Shown here: one piece after another, positions 51,726-59,490 of the stretch
Position numbering within the stretch: position 1 is the first letter of the stretch
Layout: each line of letters starts with the position of its first letter
Origin: Endozoicomonas_A sp049275935
GTDB lineage: Bacteria > Pseudomonadota > Gammaproteobacteria > Pseudomonadales > Endozoicomonadaceae
DNA: 64,000 nucleotides
Direction of reading: 5' to 3'
Assembly (NCBI RefSeq): GCF_049275935.1
Contig: NZ_CP184830.1
Location: forward strand, 4,278,001-4,342,000
Program-made: the position numbers and the translations under genes
The notes under the pieces: model-generated
Database searches by the model: none
Told to the model about the DNA's origin: nothing
The model's input: only the letters and a program-made list of their open reading frames with translations

Positions 51726-51935
51726 ATGGACGATAGCCGAAAGAACGAAACCGAGACTCGCAGCAGTTTACCCAATTGTCGTAATGAGGCACGGTTACTG
51801 GCTCTGAGAAAAGCTTACCTTGCGGGTGAGCTAAGGGTGGACAGTGCCAGAGTGGCAGATAAACTGCTCGCTTTCGAGAGTAAACTTGAATCAGCACTGA
51901 GTGACCAGAGTCATCTGAACGACAAAAGCAACTGA
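51726..51935 (+). CDS. Small FlgM-like protein
   Basis: 69 residues with AGGAGG before the ATG. The segment LRKAYLAGELRVDSARVADK followed by LLAFESKLE resembles the C-terminal sigma-28-binding half of the anti-sigma factor FlgM. The N-terminal 25 residues are polar and unrelated. No other flagellar gene is near, so it may be a FlgM paralogue or a domain cousin with another partner. The family call rests on this single motif. Confidence 0.6.
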   Translation: MDDSRKNETETRSSLPNCRNEARLLALRKAYLAGELRVDSARVADKLLAFESKLESALSDQSHLNDKSN

Positions 51936-52062
51936 CTGATTTCGCCGACAGGGATTTATCTTAAGACAGTGCTCAGAACGACTTTAATTCTTGGAAAAAT
52001 TTCATCGATTCGTTAAAATGAAAGTCAGCCAGCCGGAACGATCTGCCCGCTGGCTTTTCTAT

Positions 52063-52139
52063 GCTCCCTTGGCACAGCTGGATAGCGCGGCCCCCTCCTA
52101 AGGGGCAGGTCGGAGGTTCGAATCCTCCAGGGAGCGCCA
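52063..52139 (+). tRNA. tRNA-Arg (anticodon CCT)
   Basis: A 77-nt cloverleaf with encoded CCA: acceptor GCTCCCT/AGGGAGC, D-arm loop AGCTGGATA with one A-C mismatch in the stem, anticodon stem GCCCC/GGGGC with loop CTCCTAA (anticodon CCT, reading AGG), T-arm GGAGG-TTCGAAT-CCTCC, discriminator G. tRNA-Arg(CCT) genes are frequent targets of integrating elements, and the decayed conjugative element begins right behind its 3' end. Confidence 0.97.
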
Positions 52140-52147
52140 GATAGAGT

Positions 52148-52174
52148 AAAGGCTCCAGATTTTGAGCCTTTTTT
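52148..52174 (+). terminator. Rho-independent terminator after tRNA-Arg
   Basis: AAAGGCTC and GAGCCTTT pair around CAGATTTT and run into a six-T tract. It ends the tRNA transcript just inside the mobile element boundary, nine bases after the CCA. Confidence 0.85.
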
Positions 52175-52208
52175 ATCCTTGCGATGGGTCGTCAATAGGT
52201 CGGATGCA

Positions 52209-52460
52209 TTACACATTGTCAGAATATTGCTGAGCCAGACTTTCATAGCTTTTTTGATTGTTTAGCCAGCTATCCAGATCCTCTACCCGATACCTGACTT
52301 ATTTTTTGCCCACCCTGAAAAATTTTGGGGGAGGTTCCCCGCAAAGTTCTCCTGAAATCCTTGCTCTATCCAATTCAGATTTTGACAGGCCGATGTATTT
52401 TGCTGCTTGTGCTGTATTCAAGACGGCAGGTGAGAGTTCTTTAACGGTATGGTGGTTCAT
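52209..52460 (-). pseudogene. AlpA/excisionase-like HTH protein, frameshifted
   Basis: ATG at 52460 (overlapping the traF stop as ATGA) opens MNHHTVKELSPAVLNTAQAA, then KYIGLSKSELDRARISGELC and KFFRVGKK before a TAA at 52299. One base off, the frame goes on as VRYRVEDLDSWLNNQKSYES to a TAA at 52209, the normal ending of such HTH_17 proteins. The break lies at a run of six A. The intact protein would have had about 83 residues and, being the tRNA-proximal gene, could have been the element's excision factor or regulator. A programmed frameshift at the A-run is an alternative to decay. Confidence 0.7.
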
Positions 52461-53299
52461 TGAGTTTTACCTTTATTGAACAGGTTTATATTTTCAGGTA
52501 GCAAACTGCCACTCCAGACTTCATTGGTGATTCTGGTTTTCTGGTACTCGCTTTCATTGATCCAGCCTTGTTGATAGGCAACATCAACAATACGTTCCGT
52601 CAGGGCAGTCAAAGATGTGGAGCCTTGTCGTATAAGAACGATGTTGTCGGGAGGCTGCATAAGAAACAGGGCAGGGTATGTGGCAATATTCAGAGATGCA
52701 GGTGGCGACCTTTCTATTCGACTGTTTGGGAATGCTGGTATCAACTGTCCATCGGTAGAGATGGCGATCAGTTCAAAGTCGTATTCCATGCTCAGGAGCT
52801 GCACTGTCCTGGCCTGAATATGGCAGAGTCTGCAGCTGCCCTGGTAGTAGAAAACCAGGCCGGCTATCCGGGCAACTTTTCTCAAAATAATTTCCCTGGC
52901 CTTATGAGCCATATCATCTTTGATTTTTGCCGCTGCCGGAGAGATTGGTCGACGGACATTTTCATCCAGCATGGGGTCGCTTTCGATGATTTGTTTACCA
53001 ACATAGGCAAACCGTTCTGCTTTTTCTTTTATCAGCCTGTCGAGATAGAGGTAGTTACTCACGTTTTCTTTGCTCGGAAGGTCGATGGCTTTGTCCAGGT
53101 ATAGACCGATGTTATTTCTGATCCATGCGGTTGTGAGTGGCTGGTGTCTTTCGTTTGGATCGTTGGCTTCATTTTCGTCGGTTTCTGGCTCGGCAATCTG
53201 CTCATACCAGAACCAGCCTTCAGAGTGGCGGCTAAACCATTGTTGTTCAGCTGAAACAGTCGCTGAACATATTCCGACTAATAGCAAAACAAAGGGCAT
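52457..53299 (-). CDS. traF: TraF-type conjugal transfer protein
   Basis: Periplasmic thioredoxin-like assembly factor of F-type pili. I start at 53299 (MPFVLLLVGICSATVSA, then EQQWF), a signal peptide whose ATG overlaps the DUF4400 stop as TGATG; the frame is open 44 codons further up inside that gene. The 280 residues hold HSEGWFWYEQ near the mature N-terminus and a thioredoxin domain with CRLC in LVFYYQGSCRLCHIQARTV, followed by LIAISTDGQLIPAFPNSRI and the cis-Pro-like ATYPALFLMQPP. Looks intact. Its stop overlaps the HTH gene start. Confidence 0.88.
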   Translation of the reverse strand: MPFVLLLVGICSATVSAEQQWFSRHSEGWFWYEQIAEPETDENEANDPNERHQPLTTAWIRNNIGLYLDKAIDLPSKENVSNYLYLDRLIKEKAERFAYVGKQIIESDPMLDENVRRPISPAAAKIKDDMAHKAREIILRKVARIAGLVFYYQGSCRLCHIQARTVQLLSMEYDFELIAISTDGQLIPAFPNSRIERSPPASLNIATYPALFLMQPPDNIVLIRQGSTSLTALTERIVDVAYQQGWINESEYQKTRITNEVWSGSLLPENINLFNKGKTQ

Positions 53300-53919
53300 C
53301 AGACTTTCTTCTGCCAGTTGGCTGTCCACCATCCCAGACATAGTGCAGCCAGCCAGGCGGCGGCAGGAATCAGCAATACTGGAACCGGCAAAGGGATGAT
53401 GATTAGATAAAGAAATAAACCTGGAATCCATTTTGATGCCCGTCGGCTCCAGAGGTTTTGCAATGGACTGGTATAGTGAAAATCGTGATAACGGATTTTT
53501 CGGATCAAAAGGCCGTCGATAATGACTGCAATAAACATCACGCCCCAGAATGGCAGGCAGGCCAGCAATACGGAGATCCGATAAAACAGCTGTCGTATCA
53601 GACTAAGGAAGTTCTTAACCACACCCTGAAAGAGCTCCATGGCCTTTGCCAACCCTTCACCCGAGCTTCGATCTGTAGTCGTGTGTTCCATAAGAAAGTG
53701 CTGAATGCCGGATTTTACAATGGTTGTCGCATATAATTGGTCGCCTGTTCGCATAATCCATAGAGCATTCTCTCGCCCCAGCCTCTGGGCATATTGTTGC
53801 TGCTCTTTGTACAGATACTGGTTCATCTTTTGGCCAGAAAAAGCAAGCCAGAGCAATATCAGGCCAAGCCCGAAACACCAGATTGCGAATGGACTGGCTT
53901 GTTTTTGAGATGTTGTCAT
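53299..53919 (-). CDS. DUF4400 integrating-element membrane protein
   Basis: 206 residues with four likely helices (AIWCFGLGLILLWLAFSG, ISVLLACLPFWGVMFIAVII, GLFLYLIIIPLPVPVLLIPA, AAAWLAALCLGWW). The LLIRKIRYHDFHYTSPL segment is characteristic of the DUF4400 proteins that follow traD in SXT/R391- and PFGI-1-type elements. Role unknown, presumed inner-membrane factor linked to the coupling protein. It starts 21 bp after the traD remnant ends and appears intact. Confidence 0.82.
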   Translation of the reverse strand: MTTSQKQASPFAIWCFGLGLILLWLAFSGQKMNQYLYKEQQQYAQRLGRENALWIMRTGDQLYATTIVKSGIQHFLMEHTTTDRSSGEGLAKAMELFQGVVKNFLSLIRQLFYRISVLLACLPFWGVMFIAVIIDGLLIRKIRYHDFHYTSPLQNLWSRRASKWIPGLFLYLIIIPLPVPVLLIPAAAWLAALCLGWWTANWQKKV

Positions 53920-53940
53920 AAGAAAGATGGAATCGGATGT

Positions 53941-54858
53941 TCAGGATTTTGGCGAGCAAAGAATCGGGATTCTGCCTTTCAATAAACGTCCGCCGCCCAA
54001 TCGTGCAACGTATTCCAGATTGGGCAGCTCACCAAGCAGTTGCAGCGGAAACAAGTCTCCGGTTTCTTCTAATTGGGCAAAAGCCTGAAAGGGTGCATTA
54101 TCACCACCGGAAGGCATCAATCCAGAAATCCGGCTAGCCAGCTCGCTGGAACGGTTGAAATTCTGTAGCAGGTTGATACGAATGGAATTGGCAGGAAAGC
54201 CCGGATGGAACTTTATAAACCGGTATTGATTGCCTGCAAGCTCGCAACTTCTGAGGGTATGGCTGGCAAGATCATGGTCGCCTTTGGGGTCGACGATAAT
54301 AACGGGTTCATTGCGCAATACGGCCTGTGTCACCAACAAATCAAAGAGTCGGGTTTTACCACTGCCCGGGACACCGATCACCATGGTATGCATCTGAGTC
54401 TGCTCAAGAGGCTGATATAACGGCTCCTCATGTTCTTCCATACCGTGAATCCAGCCCGCACCCATGTTTTTTTCTGATTTGGTTGGCAGGTTATCACTTC
54501 GTAATAAGTCCCAGGCTCGTTGCCCGTGGTGTCGTTGCCATTCAAAGCCCCAGCCTAACCAGACACTCTGTTCCTGACTCTTTGTTTGCAGTAACTGGCA
54601 TTGTTTCGAGGTCAGTTTTAACAGAGCCAGCTTCTTCCCTTTCAGTCGTTGGTGTTGCTGCCATCTTGGCAGAGCTTGTACCAGCCGGATCACTATCATG
54701 CCGCCACAGAAAGAAGAGGTCAGAACAAAACCAATCTGTGGCAGTGAACTGTAAAACGACAATGTATAGGCTGTAATCATGGCGGAAAACCATACGGCAG
54801 AAGAACTCAACTCATAAATGGGTCGCCAGTTTTGCAGATATGGGCGATCACTGATCAT
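53941..54858 (-). pseudogene. traD: TraD coupling protein with large internal deletion
   Basis: Starting at 54858 (MISDRPYLQNWRPIYELSSS), 11 bp inside traI, the frame yields 306 residues. Two N-terminal helices and the P-loop are there (VIGVPGSGKTRLFDLLV, then PVIIVDPKGDHDLA and ASRISGLMPSGGDNAPF). After QAFAQ the chain jumps to ETGDLFPLQLLGELPNLEYV and ARLGGGRLLKGRIPIL, which looks like the extreme C-terminus. SXT-type TraD proteins are around 600 residues, so about half, including Walker B, is missing without loss of frame. It should not pump DNA. Marked as pseudogene for that reason. Confidence 0.75.
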
Positions 54859-56044
54859 GCTGTGTCCCCGTGATGTTTTTTGTTGGCAACCATTGTTTGC
54901 ACTGTTCGGAAATGACAGGTTGCAGAGCAATGACCAGTCGGCCATTACGTCGAAAAATAATCTGATTGCCAACAGGTCTGATCCAACCTCTCTGGTTCCA
55001 TTGTTTGAGGAGGATATCTGGTTCTGGAGTTTCCCTGGATTTGACCGCATCAGGCCAAGGCAGCAGAAGGCTGTCTTTCGGCCATTTGATATCCTCTGCG
55101 TGGAGGTTACCTATAACCAGCTCAAGCCAACCGAGTTCATTATCCTTTTCCTCTGTTGGCTGATCCTCAGTTTTGGACGGTTTTGTGATCTGGTTAAGCG
55201 CCTTCCCATTTTCGAAATGCAATTTGATGCTTTTCAGACGTGCCAGCTCAACGGCATCGATGATTTGCGATACGCCATGGCCGCTTTTTTGTCCGGTAAG
55301 CGCACCGATAAAAGTCTGCCAGAGAGCACCATTACTGTTGTCGGGTTGCAGGTCATTGCGGAATGCCTGAGGAGTCAGTAGCGGCAAAAGTAACAGATTG
55401 ATGGCCGTATATTCTGGTCCTAATGGTTTCCTGGGATCGGTATCACACTGTTTCCAATGGGGTGAGTAATGGCTAATGCGGTGTTGTTGCAACCAGCTTC
55501 CAAGAGGTTGCTGGAACGCCTGCCATTGCTCTGCTGATTGCTCTGCTGATGATGTTTGAACAACAAGACAGGAGGTCATTCGTCCACTGTCAAATAAAAG
55601 CCCGGCGACGCCTGCCATTAACCGCCATAGCGGTTCCCTCGCTCTGCGTTGATCTGGATACAATTCGTGGTCTCTGTGTATCTGCTGTATGGCTGTGACG
55701 GACCAGAAGGCCGTTTCCAGAGCATGGCGTATCGCACCTGCTGGTTCACAGTGGTGCTGAGGGTGAGCAGGTAAGAGATGGAGCCAGTGGGTGAGATTAT
55801 CCAGTGTCTGGTCAAACAAGCGCTGAAGGCCTGCTGGCAAATTCAGCTGCTCGTTTACCTGTTCCACAAGCTGTTGTTGCTGATGCAGGATAGTTCCTGT
55901 GCCTACCTGATACCCAGCGCAACCTGAACCTGGTTGTATAGGCTGATCAGCTTCTGGAAGATTGATTGGTAATAGGATTTTTTCATCAGCGTGATGCGGG
56001 TGTAACCAGTGATTGATAATGGCTAAAGCCTTTGAGGTGAACAT
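54848..56044 (-). CDS. traI: TraI-like relaxase of the MOBH type, short and with altered HD motif
   Basis: 398 residues against about 700 for SXT TraI. The signature LLPAHPQHHCEPAGAIRHAL (residues 90-109) matches MOBH relaxases. The following HD motif, normally LLHDIGK, reads LLFDSGR here (F151, D152), so one metal-binding His is lost. The C-terminal winged-helix-like part is present (WLELVIGNLHAEDIKWPKDS, then GWIRPVGNQIIFRRNGRLVI). A section between the two seems shortened. The frame is open, so the protein may still be made, but nicking activity is doubtful. Start MFTSKALAIINHWL lies 2 bp from the traA stop. Confidence 0.8.
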   Translation of the reverse strand: MFTSKALAIINHWLHPHHADEKILLPINLPEADQPIQPGSGCAGYQVGTGTILHQQQQLVEQVNEQLNLPAGLQRLFDQTLDNLTHWLHLLPAHPQHHCEPAGAIRHALETAFWSVTAIQQIHRDHELYPDQRRAREPLWRLMAGVAGLLFDSGRMTSCLVVQTSSAEQSAEQWQAFQQPLGSWLQQHRISHYSPHWKQCDTDPRKPLGPEYTAINLLLLPLLTPQAFRNDLQPDNSNGALWQTFIGALTGQKSGHGVSQIIDAVELARLKSIKLHFENGKALNQITKPSKTEDQPTEEKDNELGWLELVIGNLHAEDIKWPKDSLLLPWPDAVKSRETPEPDILLKQWNQRGWIRPVGNQIIFRRNGRLVIALQPVISEQCKQWLPTKNITGTQHDQ

Positions 56045-56046
56045 GG

Positions 56047-56400
56047 TTAAAGCCCGAAAATGGAATTAATAATGGTGGGAGTGACCTGCAATCCGACAGC
56101 GGCCCCCACTCCGGTAGCAAAACCGATTAATGAGTTTCGAGCCATGCCGTAGGCCAGTCCGATCAGGACAAAAGAGATAGACAGTGTTCGCCCCAGGTCT
56201 CCCTTGATCCAACCCACCAAACGACCATAAATTTCTGCAAAGTCAGTGGAACCTGTCACATTGACAGGATTGGCCGCTTGCAGCTCCTGTGGCAGTAGAG
56301 AAAGAATGATCAGAGGTGCCAGCGACACCATCAGTTTCTGCAGCTTCATAACAAGTTGTGGTCTATCAGCAAGCAGTACATACATATTCAGTGACTCCAT
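56047..56400 (-). CDS. traA: TraA-like pilin precursor
   Basis: 117 residues with a long leader ending near LQAANPV, followed by a mature part of two hydrophobic segments separated by a short basic turn (LSISFVLIGLAYGMARNSLI, then GFATGVGAAVGLQVTPTIIN). This is the pattern of F-type pilins, in SXT elements about 115 residues long. Its position after traV and before traI fits, though in F-like plasmids traA leads the operon. The start overlaps the traV stop (TAATG). Confidence 0.75.
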   Translation of the reverse strand: MESLNMYVLLADRPQLVMKLQKLMVSLAPLIILSLLPQELQAANPVNVTGSTDFAEIYGRLVGWIKGDLGRTLSISFVLIGLAYGMARNSLIGFATGVGAAVGLQVTPTIINSIFGL

Positions 56401-56795
56401 TAATCATTAGACGGTAAATAGACGGGAATGGCAGACTGCCAGTCTCTTGGTGCGATATCGGTCATCACAACTCCGCCGCTGTGCCAGTTGCCCTGCTTGT
56501 CAACCCAGGGTGCAATCCAGATTTTCAGGATTTGAGCGGGTGTGCGGTTGGGTATCGCTTCGGGCGTTACAAAACGAAGATCGGGTTCTGAATAGTTTTT
56601 GGGAGCTGAAGAAAACAGGTTTTCAGCAGACGTTGAACCGGTATCCTGATAGACCTGTCTTGCCGATTTACATGCGCCTTTGCCGGGTTCCGGGCAGGCA
56701 TACTCAGCTTCACCAACACCAAACAGTGAGCAGCCCTGAATAACAGGTACCAGCGAAACCATCAGAAGCAAGGCTCTGGTATCGTGTTTAGACAT
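56400..56795 (-). CDS. traV: TraV-type outer-membrane lipoprotein
   Basis: 131 residues. Lipoprotein signal with lipobox IQGC at C22, followed by SLFGVGEAEYACPEPGKGAC, the Cys-rich TraV motif (GxxEYACPG..G..C) that defines the family, and a short C-terminal part with APRDWQSAIPVYL. It forms the outer-membrane core of the secretion channel with TraK and TraB. Start MSKHDTRALLLM; 18 bp separate it from the traB stop. Confidence 0.85.
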   Translation of the reverse strand: MSKHDTRALLLMVSLVPVIQGCSLFGVGEAEYACPEPGKGACKSARQVYQDTGSTSAENLFSSAPKNYSEPDLRFVTPEAIPNRTPAQILKIWIAPWVDKQGNWHSGGVVMTDIAPRDWQSAIPVYLPSND

Positions 56796-56813
56796 AGAAA
56801 AAGCCTCGTAAGA

Positions 56814-57614
56814 TTAGTTCTTAAGACCACGGGTGAGAATCAGGTCCACCTTACGTTCGGAGCTGATTTCAATGACGGGCACCATCTGGTCAGCCAGCTG
56901 CAGGTAAAAATCTGCCAGCTTTTCCAATGCTTTGTTACTGCCCTTAATCAAAGAGCTTTGCAGAGCTTGGCTGCCCTTTAAGCCAGACTGAAAAGGAGAC
57001 TGAATCTGGCCGTTCTGGTTGGGGATTACAGACAAGACTGGGACGGGTTTGGTATCAAAGGCCTCACTGATACCGCTGAGAAAGCCTGCCATAGCGGCCT
57101 TGGCCATAACCTGCCCCTGTTTACTGACCAGCCTGCCACGTAATCCGGCTTTGCCATCTTCTTCGGCGATATAACCTTCTAGAGGTCGTTCAATCACTTC
57201 TTCCTTATCGTTGTATTTGAGGATGCACGACAGTGTTTCACTGCGAAGATAAGCCCGCTCGGAACTCAGGTCGCCGTAACCCGATGCCAGAACAAAGCAT
57301 TCCCTGACGTTAGTGCGATAGCGATTGGGCAAAATGGCAGAAGCTTTGATGCGGATTAGGACAGGATAAGGTTCACGTCTTGCCCCTTGCCCTGTCGGAA
57401 CATCCAGCCCGGTGATTAACTGGCCGGATAGCAGACTTCCGGCCGGTAAGCGCAAAAGCTTTGGTTTATCCTCTGGTTTTGAATTTAGGGTGACTGCCTG
57501 AGGGTTGGTAGTTCCTAATACCCGGATAGGTCTGGGTGGTTGAGGAGGTGTGTCATAGTAATCAGTTTCGTTGTATTGGGTTGTTGGTGATTGACTGTAA
57601 TGATTCCACTGCAA
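56814..57614 (-). CDS. traB: TraB C-terminal part, N-terminus lost
   Basis: 266 residues against about 430 in SXT-type TraB. The VirB10-like beta-barrel portion is present: LRLPAGSLLSGQLITGLDVP, PYPVLIRIKASAILPNRYRT, ECFVLASGYGDLSSERAYLR and GRLVSKQGQVMAKAAMAGFL. The N-terminal inner-membrane helix and coiled-coil that anchor TraB are missing. The first 53 bp overlap the 3' end of traK in another frame, so one deletion seems to have removed the end of traK and the beginning of traB. The retained frame may not make a functional channel part. Confidence 0.8.
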   Translation of the reverse strand: MQWNHYSQSPTTQYNETDYYDTPPQPPRPIRVLGTTNPQAVTLNSKPEDKPKLLRLPAGSLLSGQLITGLDVPTGQGARREPYPVLIRIKASAILPNRYRTNVRECFVLASGYGDLSSERAYLRSETLSCILKYNDKEEVIERPLEGYIAEEDGKAGLRGRLVSKQGQVMAKAAMAGFLSGISEAFDTKPVPVLSVIPNQNGQIQSPFQSGLKGSQALQSSLIKGSNKALEKLADFYLQLADQMVPVIEISSERKVDLILTRGLKN

Positions 57615-58056
57615 TATTCACCAGCGCAGCAAGCACTTCCGTGATAGCCTGCTGATAGTCCGAGGCTTCTTCAAATCGTTTTGCTAATGCCTTGTTGTGG
57701 TTGATTTTTTGCTGCCATGGTTTTGATAGTGACAGTTGGATTTCTTTGGGAGGAACATCCAGTGGTGTTACCAGCAAAGAAAGGGCATGAGACTCATTGT
57801 CATGAGGAGTGATATACACGACAAAAGGTTCTTCTTGCTGCGAAGAGAGATAAATCACTGAACCTTCAATCCGAATATCAGCCTGATCAATGGTTCGAAT
57901 CTGGGGAGCGGAAAAAGGCGTGACAATTCGATTCAGGTGTAGACGACTCAGGGTTATGGGTTGCTGTTGACCCGGTGATACCTGCAACTTGACTGGTGCA
58001 GCTGCCAGAGTCAATGAACAGTAAAAACAGACAGCAACAAAAAGCGTTTTGTTCAT
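57562..58056 (-). CDS. traK: TraK N-terminal part, C-terminus lost
   Basis: 164 residues against about 240 for TraK. A signal peptide (MNKTLFVAVCFYCSLTLAAA) precedes the secretin-like N-domain: ITLSRLHLNRIVTPFSAPQI, RIEGSVIYLSSQQEEPFVVY and SLLVTPLDVPPKEIQLSL. The family's C-terminal part is replaced by a short end running into traB DNA (NIAVESLQSITNNPIQRN). It follows traE by 26 bp. Confidence 0.78.
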   Translation of the reverse strand: MNKTLFVAVCFYCSLTLAAAPVKLQVSPGQQQPITLSRLHLNRIVTPFSAPQIRTIDQADIRIEGSVIYLSSQQEEPFVVYITPHDNESHALSLLVTPLDVPPKEIQLSLSKPWQQKINHNKALAKRFEEASDYQQAITEVLAALVNIAVESLQSITNNPIQRN

Positions 58057-58082
58057 CGAGGAATCTCTGAATAAAGGAAGGG

Positions 58083-58637
58083 TTACTTGAGATCAGATTC
58101 AATCTGAATAACAGCAAGCACAGGGCGATAACGGGTCAGACTGAACTGAAAGGTAAAGGTTTTCTGCCCAGACAGGCGTTGATGGCCCGATGAGAGAGCA
58201 CTGTTCCCCGTCACTCTGACCTCATGAGTGTTTTCATCAAAGTCAAGCTGCAATGGCTCAAAGCTCAGGGAAACATTGTCTTCCCGTAACTGGTGGAACT
58301 GCCGATTCAATATTTCATGGACTTGCCGGTGCAGATTGGGTGAAAGCAGACTTTGCAGCCTGGACTCAACAAACGACAGATTCTGCGGATTGAGATTGCC
58401 CAGCAATTCAGCCAGAGACAGCCCCCACCATTCGTAATAGACCCGTGATGCTCCACCAGACTGAATTCCAACCTGTCCATCCATAAACGGCAAGCTCAAC
58501 TCAACAGCCGGTTTGCGACTCAGGCAGTGGAAAAGCAGTAGTGCATTCGTCAGCACCAGTACCAGCAACATCAGCCTGTCCATACAGAGCTGCTGACGCC
58601 ATTGCTTCAGACGACGCAGATAGTTTTGAATGGTCAT
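58083..58637 (-). CDS. traE: TraE-type conjugal transfer protein
   Basis: 184 residues, normal length. One N-terminal membrane helix (LMLLVLVLTNALLLFHCL) is followed by a VirB8-like periplasmic domain: YYEWWGLSLAELLGNLNPQN, FVESRLQSLLSPNLHRQVHE and FTFQFSLTRYRPVLAVIQIE. It belongs to the pilus-assembly core. Its ATG overlaps the traL stop (ATGA). Damaged copies of its 5' part are at 60641-60874 and 63116-63251. Confidence 0.87.
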   Translation of the reverse strand: MTIQNYLRRLKQWRQQLCMDRLMLLVLVLTNALLLFHCLSRKPAVELSLPFMDGQVGIQSGGASRVYYEWWGLSLAELLGNLNPQNLSFVESRLQSLLSPNLHRQVHEILNRQFHQLREDNVSLSFEPLQLDFDENTHEVRVTGNSALSSGHQRLSGQKTFTFQFSLTRYRPVLAVIQIESDLK

Positions 58638-58915
58638 TTTCGGGAAGGGTAAAAGACCCGAACATAAGGGTTGGGCAAGGTTCTGGCTTTTACAAAATAA
58701 AAGCCCAGCCAGTAAAGCCGGTGGCTCAGGTGGCCGTCAGGGTGACGGTCCCGAAACCGTCGATAGACACGAATCGCCATCCAGCCCAGGAGCATGCCCA
58801 GAAGCAGCTGGTCAAACCAGATACCCCAGATGAGACCCACGGCTACGGGGTAGATTTCATCCAGAGACCAGAACAGGAACTGGATGGGGTCGTTGATGGT
58901 GCGGGGGATTTCCAT
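58634..58915 (-). CDS. traL: TraL-type conjugal transfer protein, copy 1
   Basis: 93 residues, the usual size for TraL. It has MEIPRTINDPIQFLFWSLDE, one or two hydrophobic segments (VAVGLIWGIWFDQLLLGMLL) and the RHPDGHLSHRLYWLGFYFVK signature with a basic loop. Role: small pilus-assembly membrane protein. A near-identical intact copy lies at 60871-61152 and a damaged one at 63248-63516. All homology between the copies ends at the start codon; beyond it, copy 1 faces the HTH/PIN toxin-antitoxin module. Confidence 0.88.
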   Translation of the reverse strand: MEIPRTINDPIQFLFWSLDEIYPVAVGLIWGIWFDQLLLGMLLGWMAIRVYRRFRDRHPDGHLSHRLYWLGFYFVKARTLPNPYVRVFYPSRK

Positions 58916-58948
58916 GATGTCTCTCAGAATGTTCGGGTTTGTTCGAAT

Positions 58949-58975
58949 ATTTCGTTTATTGCTATTTCGTTTATT
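58949..58975 (+). promoter_or_regulatory. Direct-repeat operator candidate of the HTH/PIN module
   Basis: ATTTCGTTTATT occurs twice (58949-58960, 58964-58975) with 15-bp periodicity, 57-83 bp before the antitoxin start at 59032. A third, partial copy (TTTCGATTAAA) follows. Direct repeats in this position are typical operators for an autoregulating antitoxin. Confidence 0.5.
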
Positions 58976-59031
58976 TCGATTAAACTGCAGTTAAGGAAAA
59001 AACTTAGTAAATATTCGATCAGGGAATACCT

Positions 59032-59490
59032 ATGACTACAAAAGACAAACTGACTCTGCCTACTGCTGAAGAGATTGCGATTGCACAAGAGTGCAGCCGG
59101 GAAATTTCAGCCTTTCTTGAGACGGGTGCTAAATCTCAGCAAATTGATATCAGCTCTAAGGATGGGGAAAAGCATGCGTTGTCGATTCCAACCAGAGCGT
59201 TGAGCCTGCTGGTTGATATTCTGGCGCAACTTGGACAGGGCAATGCGGTAAAAATCATCCCGATCCATGCGGAACTGACCACTCAGGAAGCCGCTGATAT
59301 TCTCAATGTTTCCCGGCCTTATCTGGTCAGAATGCTGGATGAGGGGGAAATCCCTCACCACAAGGTTGGTCGGCATCGCAGAGTCCGGTATCAGGATTTA
59401 ATGGATTACAAAGCAGCTATAGATGCTAAACGACTCTCAGCTTTGGATGAGTTGTCATCCCTCTCCCAGATGAACGATCCGGAGTATTAA
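59032..59490 (+). CDS. Antitoxin with excisionase-type HTH domain
   Basis: 152 residues. The C-terminal half has a MerR/HTH_17-like fold: AELTTQEAADILNVSRPYLV followed by RMLDEGEIPHHKVGRHRRVR and YQDLMDYKAA. The N-terminal 75 residues are a helical and beta region of unknown kind, probably the toxin-neutralising or dimerisation part. The stop overlaps the PIN-toxin ATG by one base (TAATG). This gene arrangement is a known VapBC-like variant, with the antitoxin first and autoregulating. It is oriented opposite to the tra genes. Confidence 0.88.
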   Translation: MTTKDKLTLPTAEEIAIAQECSREISAFLETGAKSQQIDISSKDGEKHALSIPTRALSLLVDILAQLGQGNAVKIIPIHAELTTQEAADILNVSRPYLVRMLDEGEIPHHKVGRHRRVRYQDLMDYKAAIDAKRLSALDELSSLSQMNDPEY

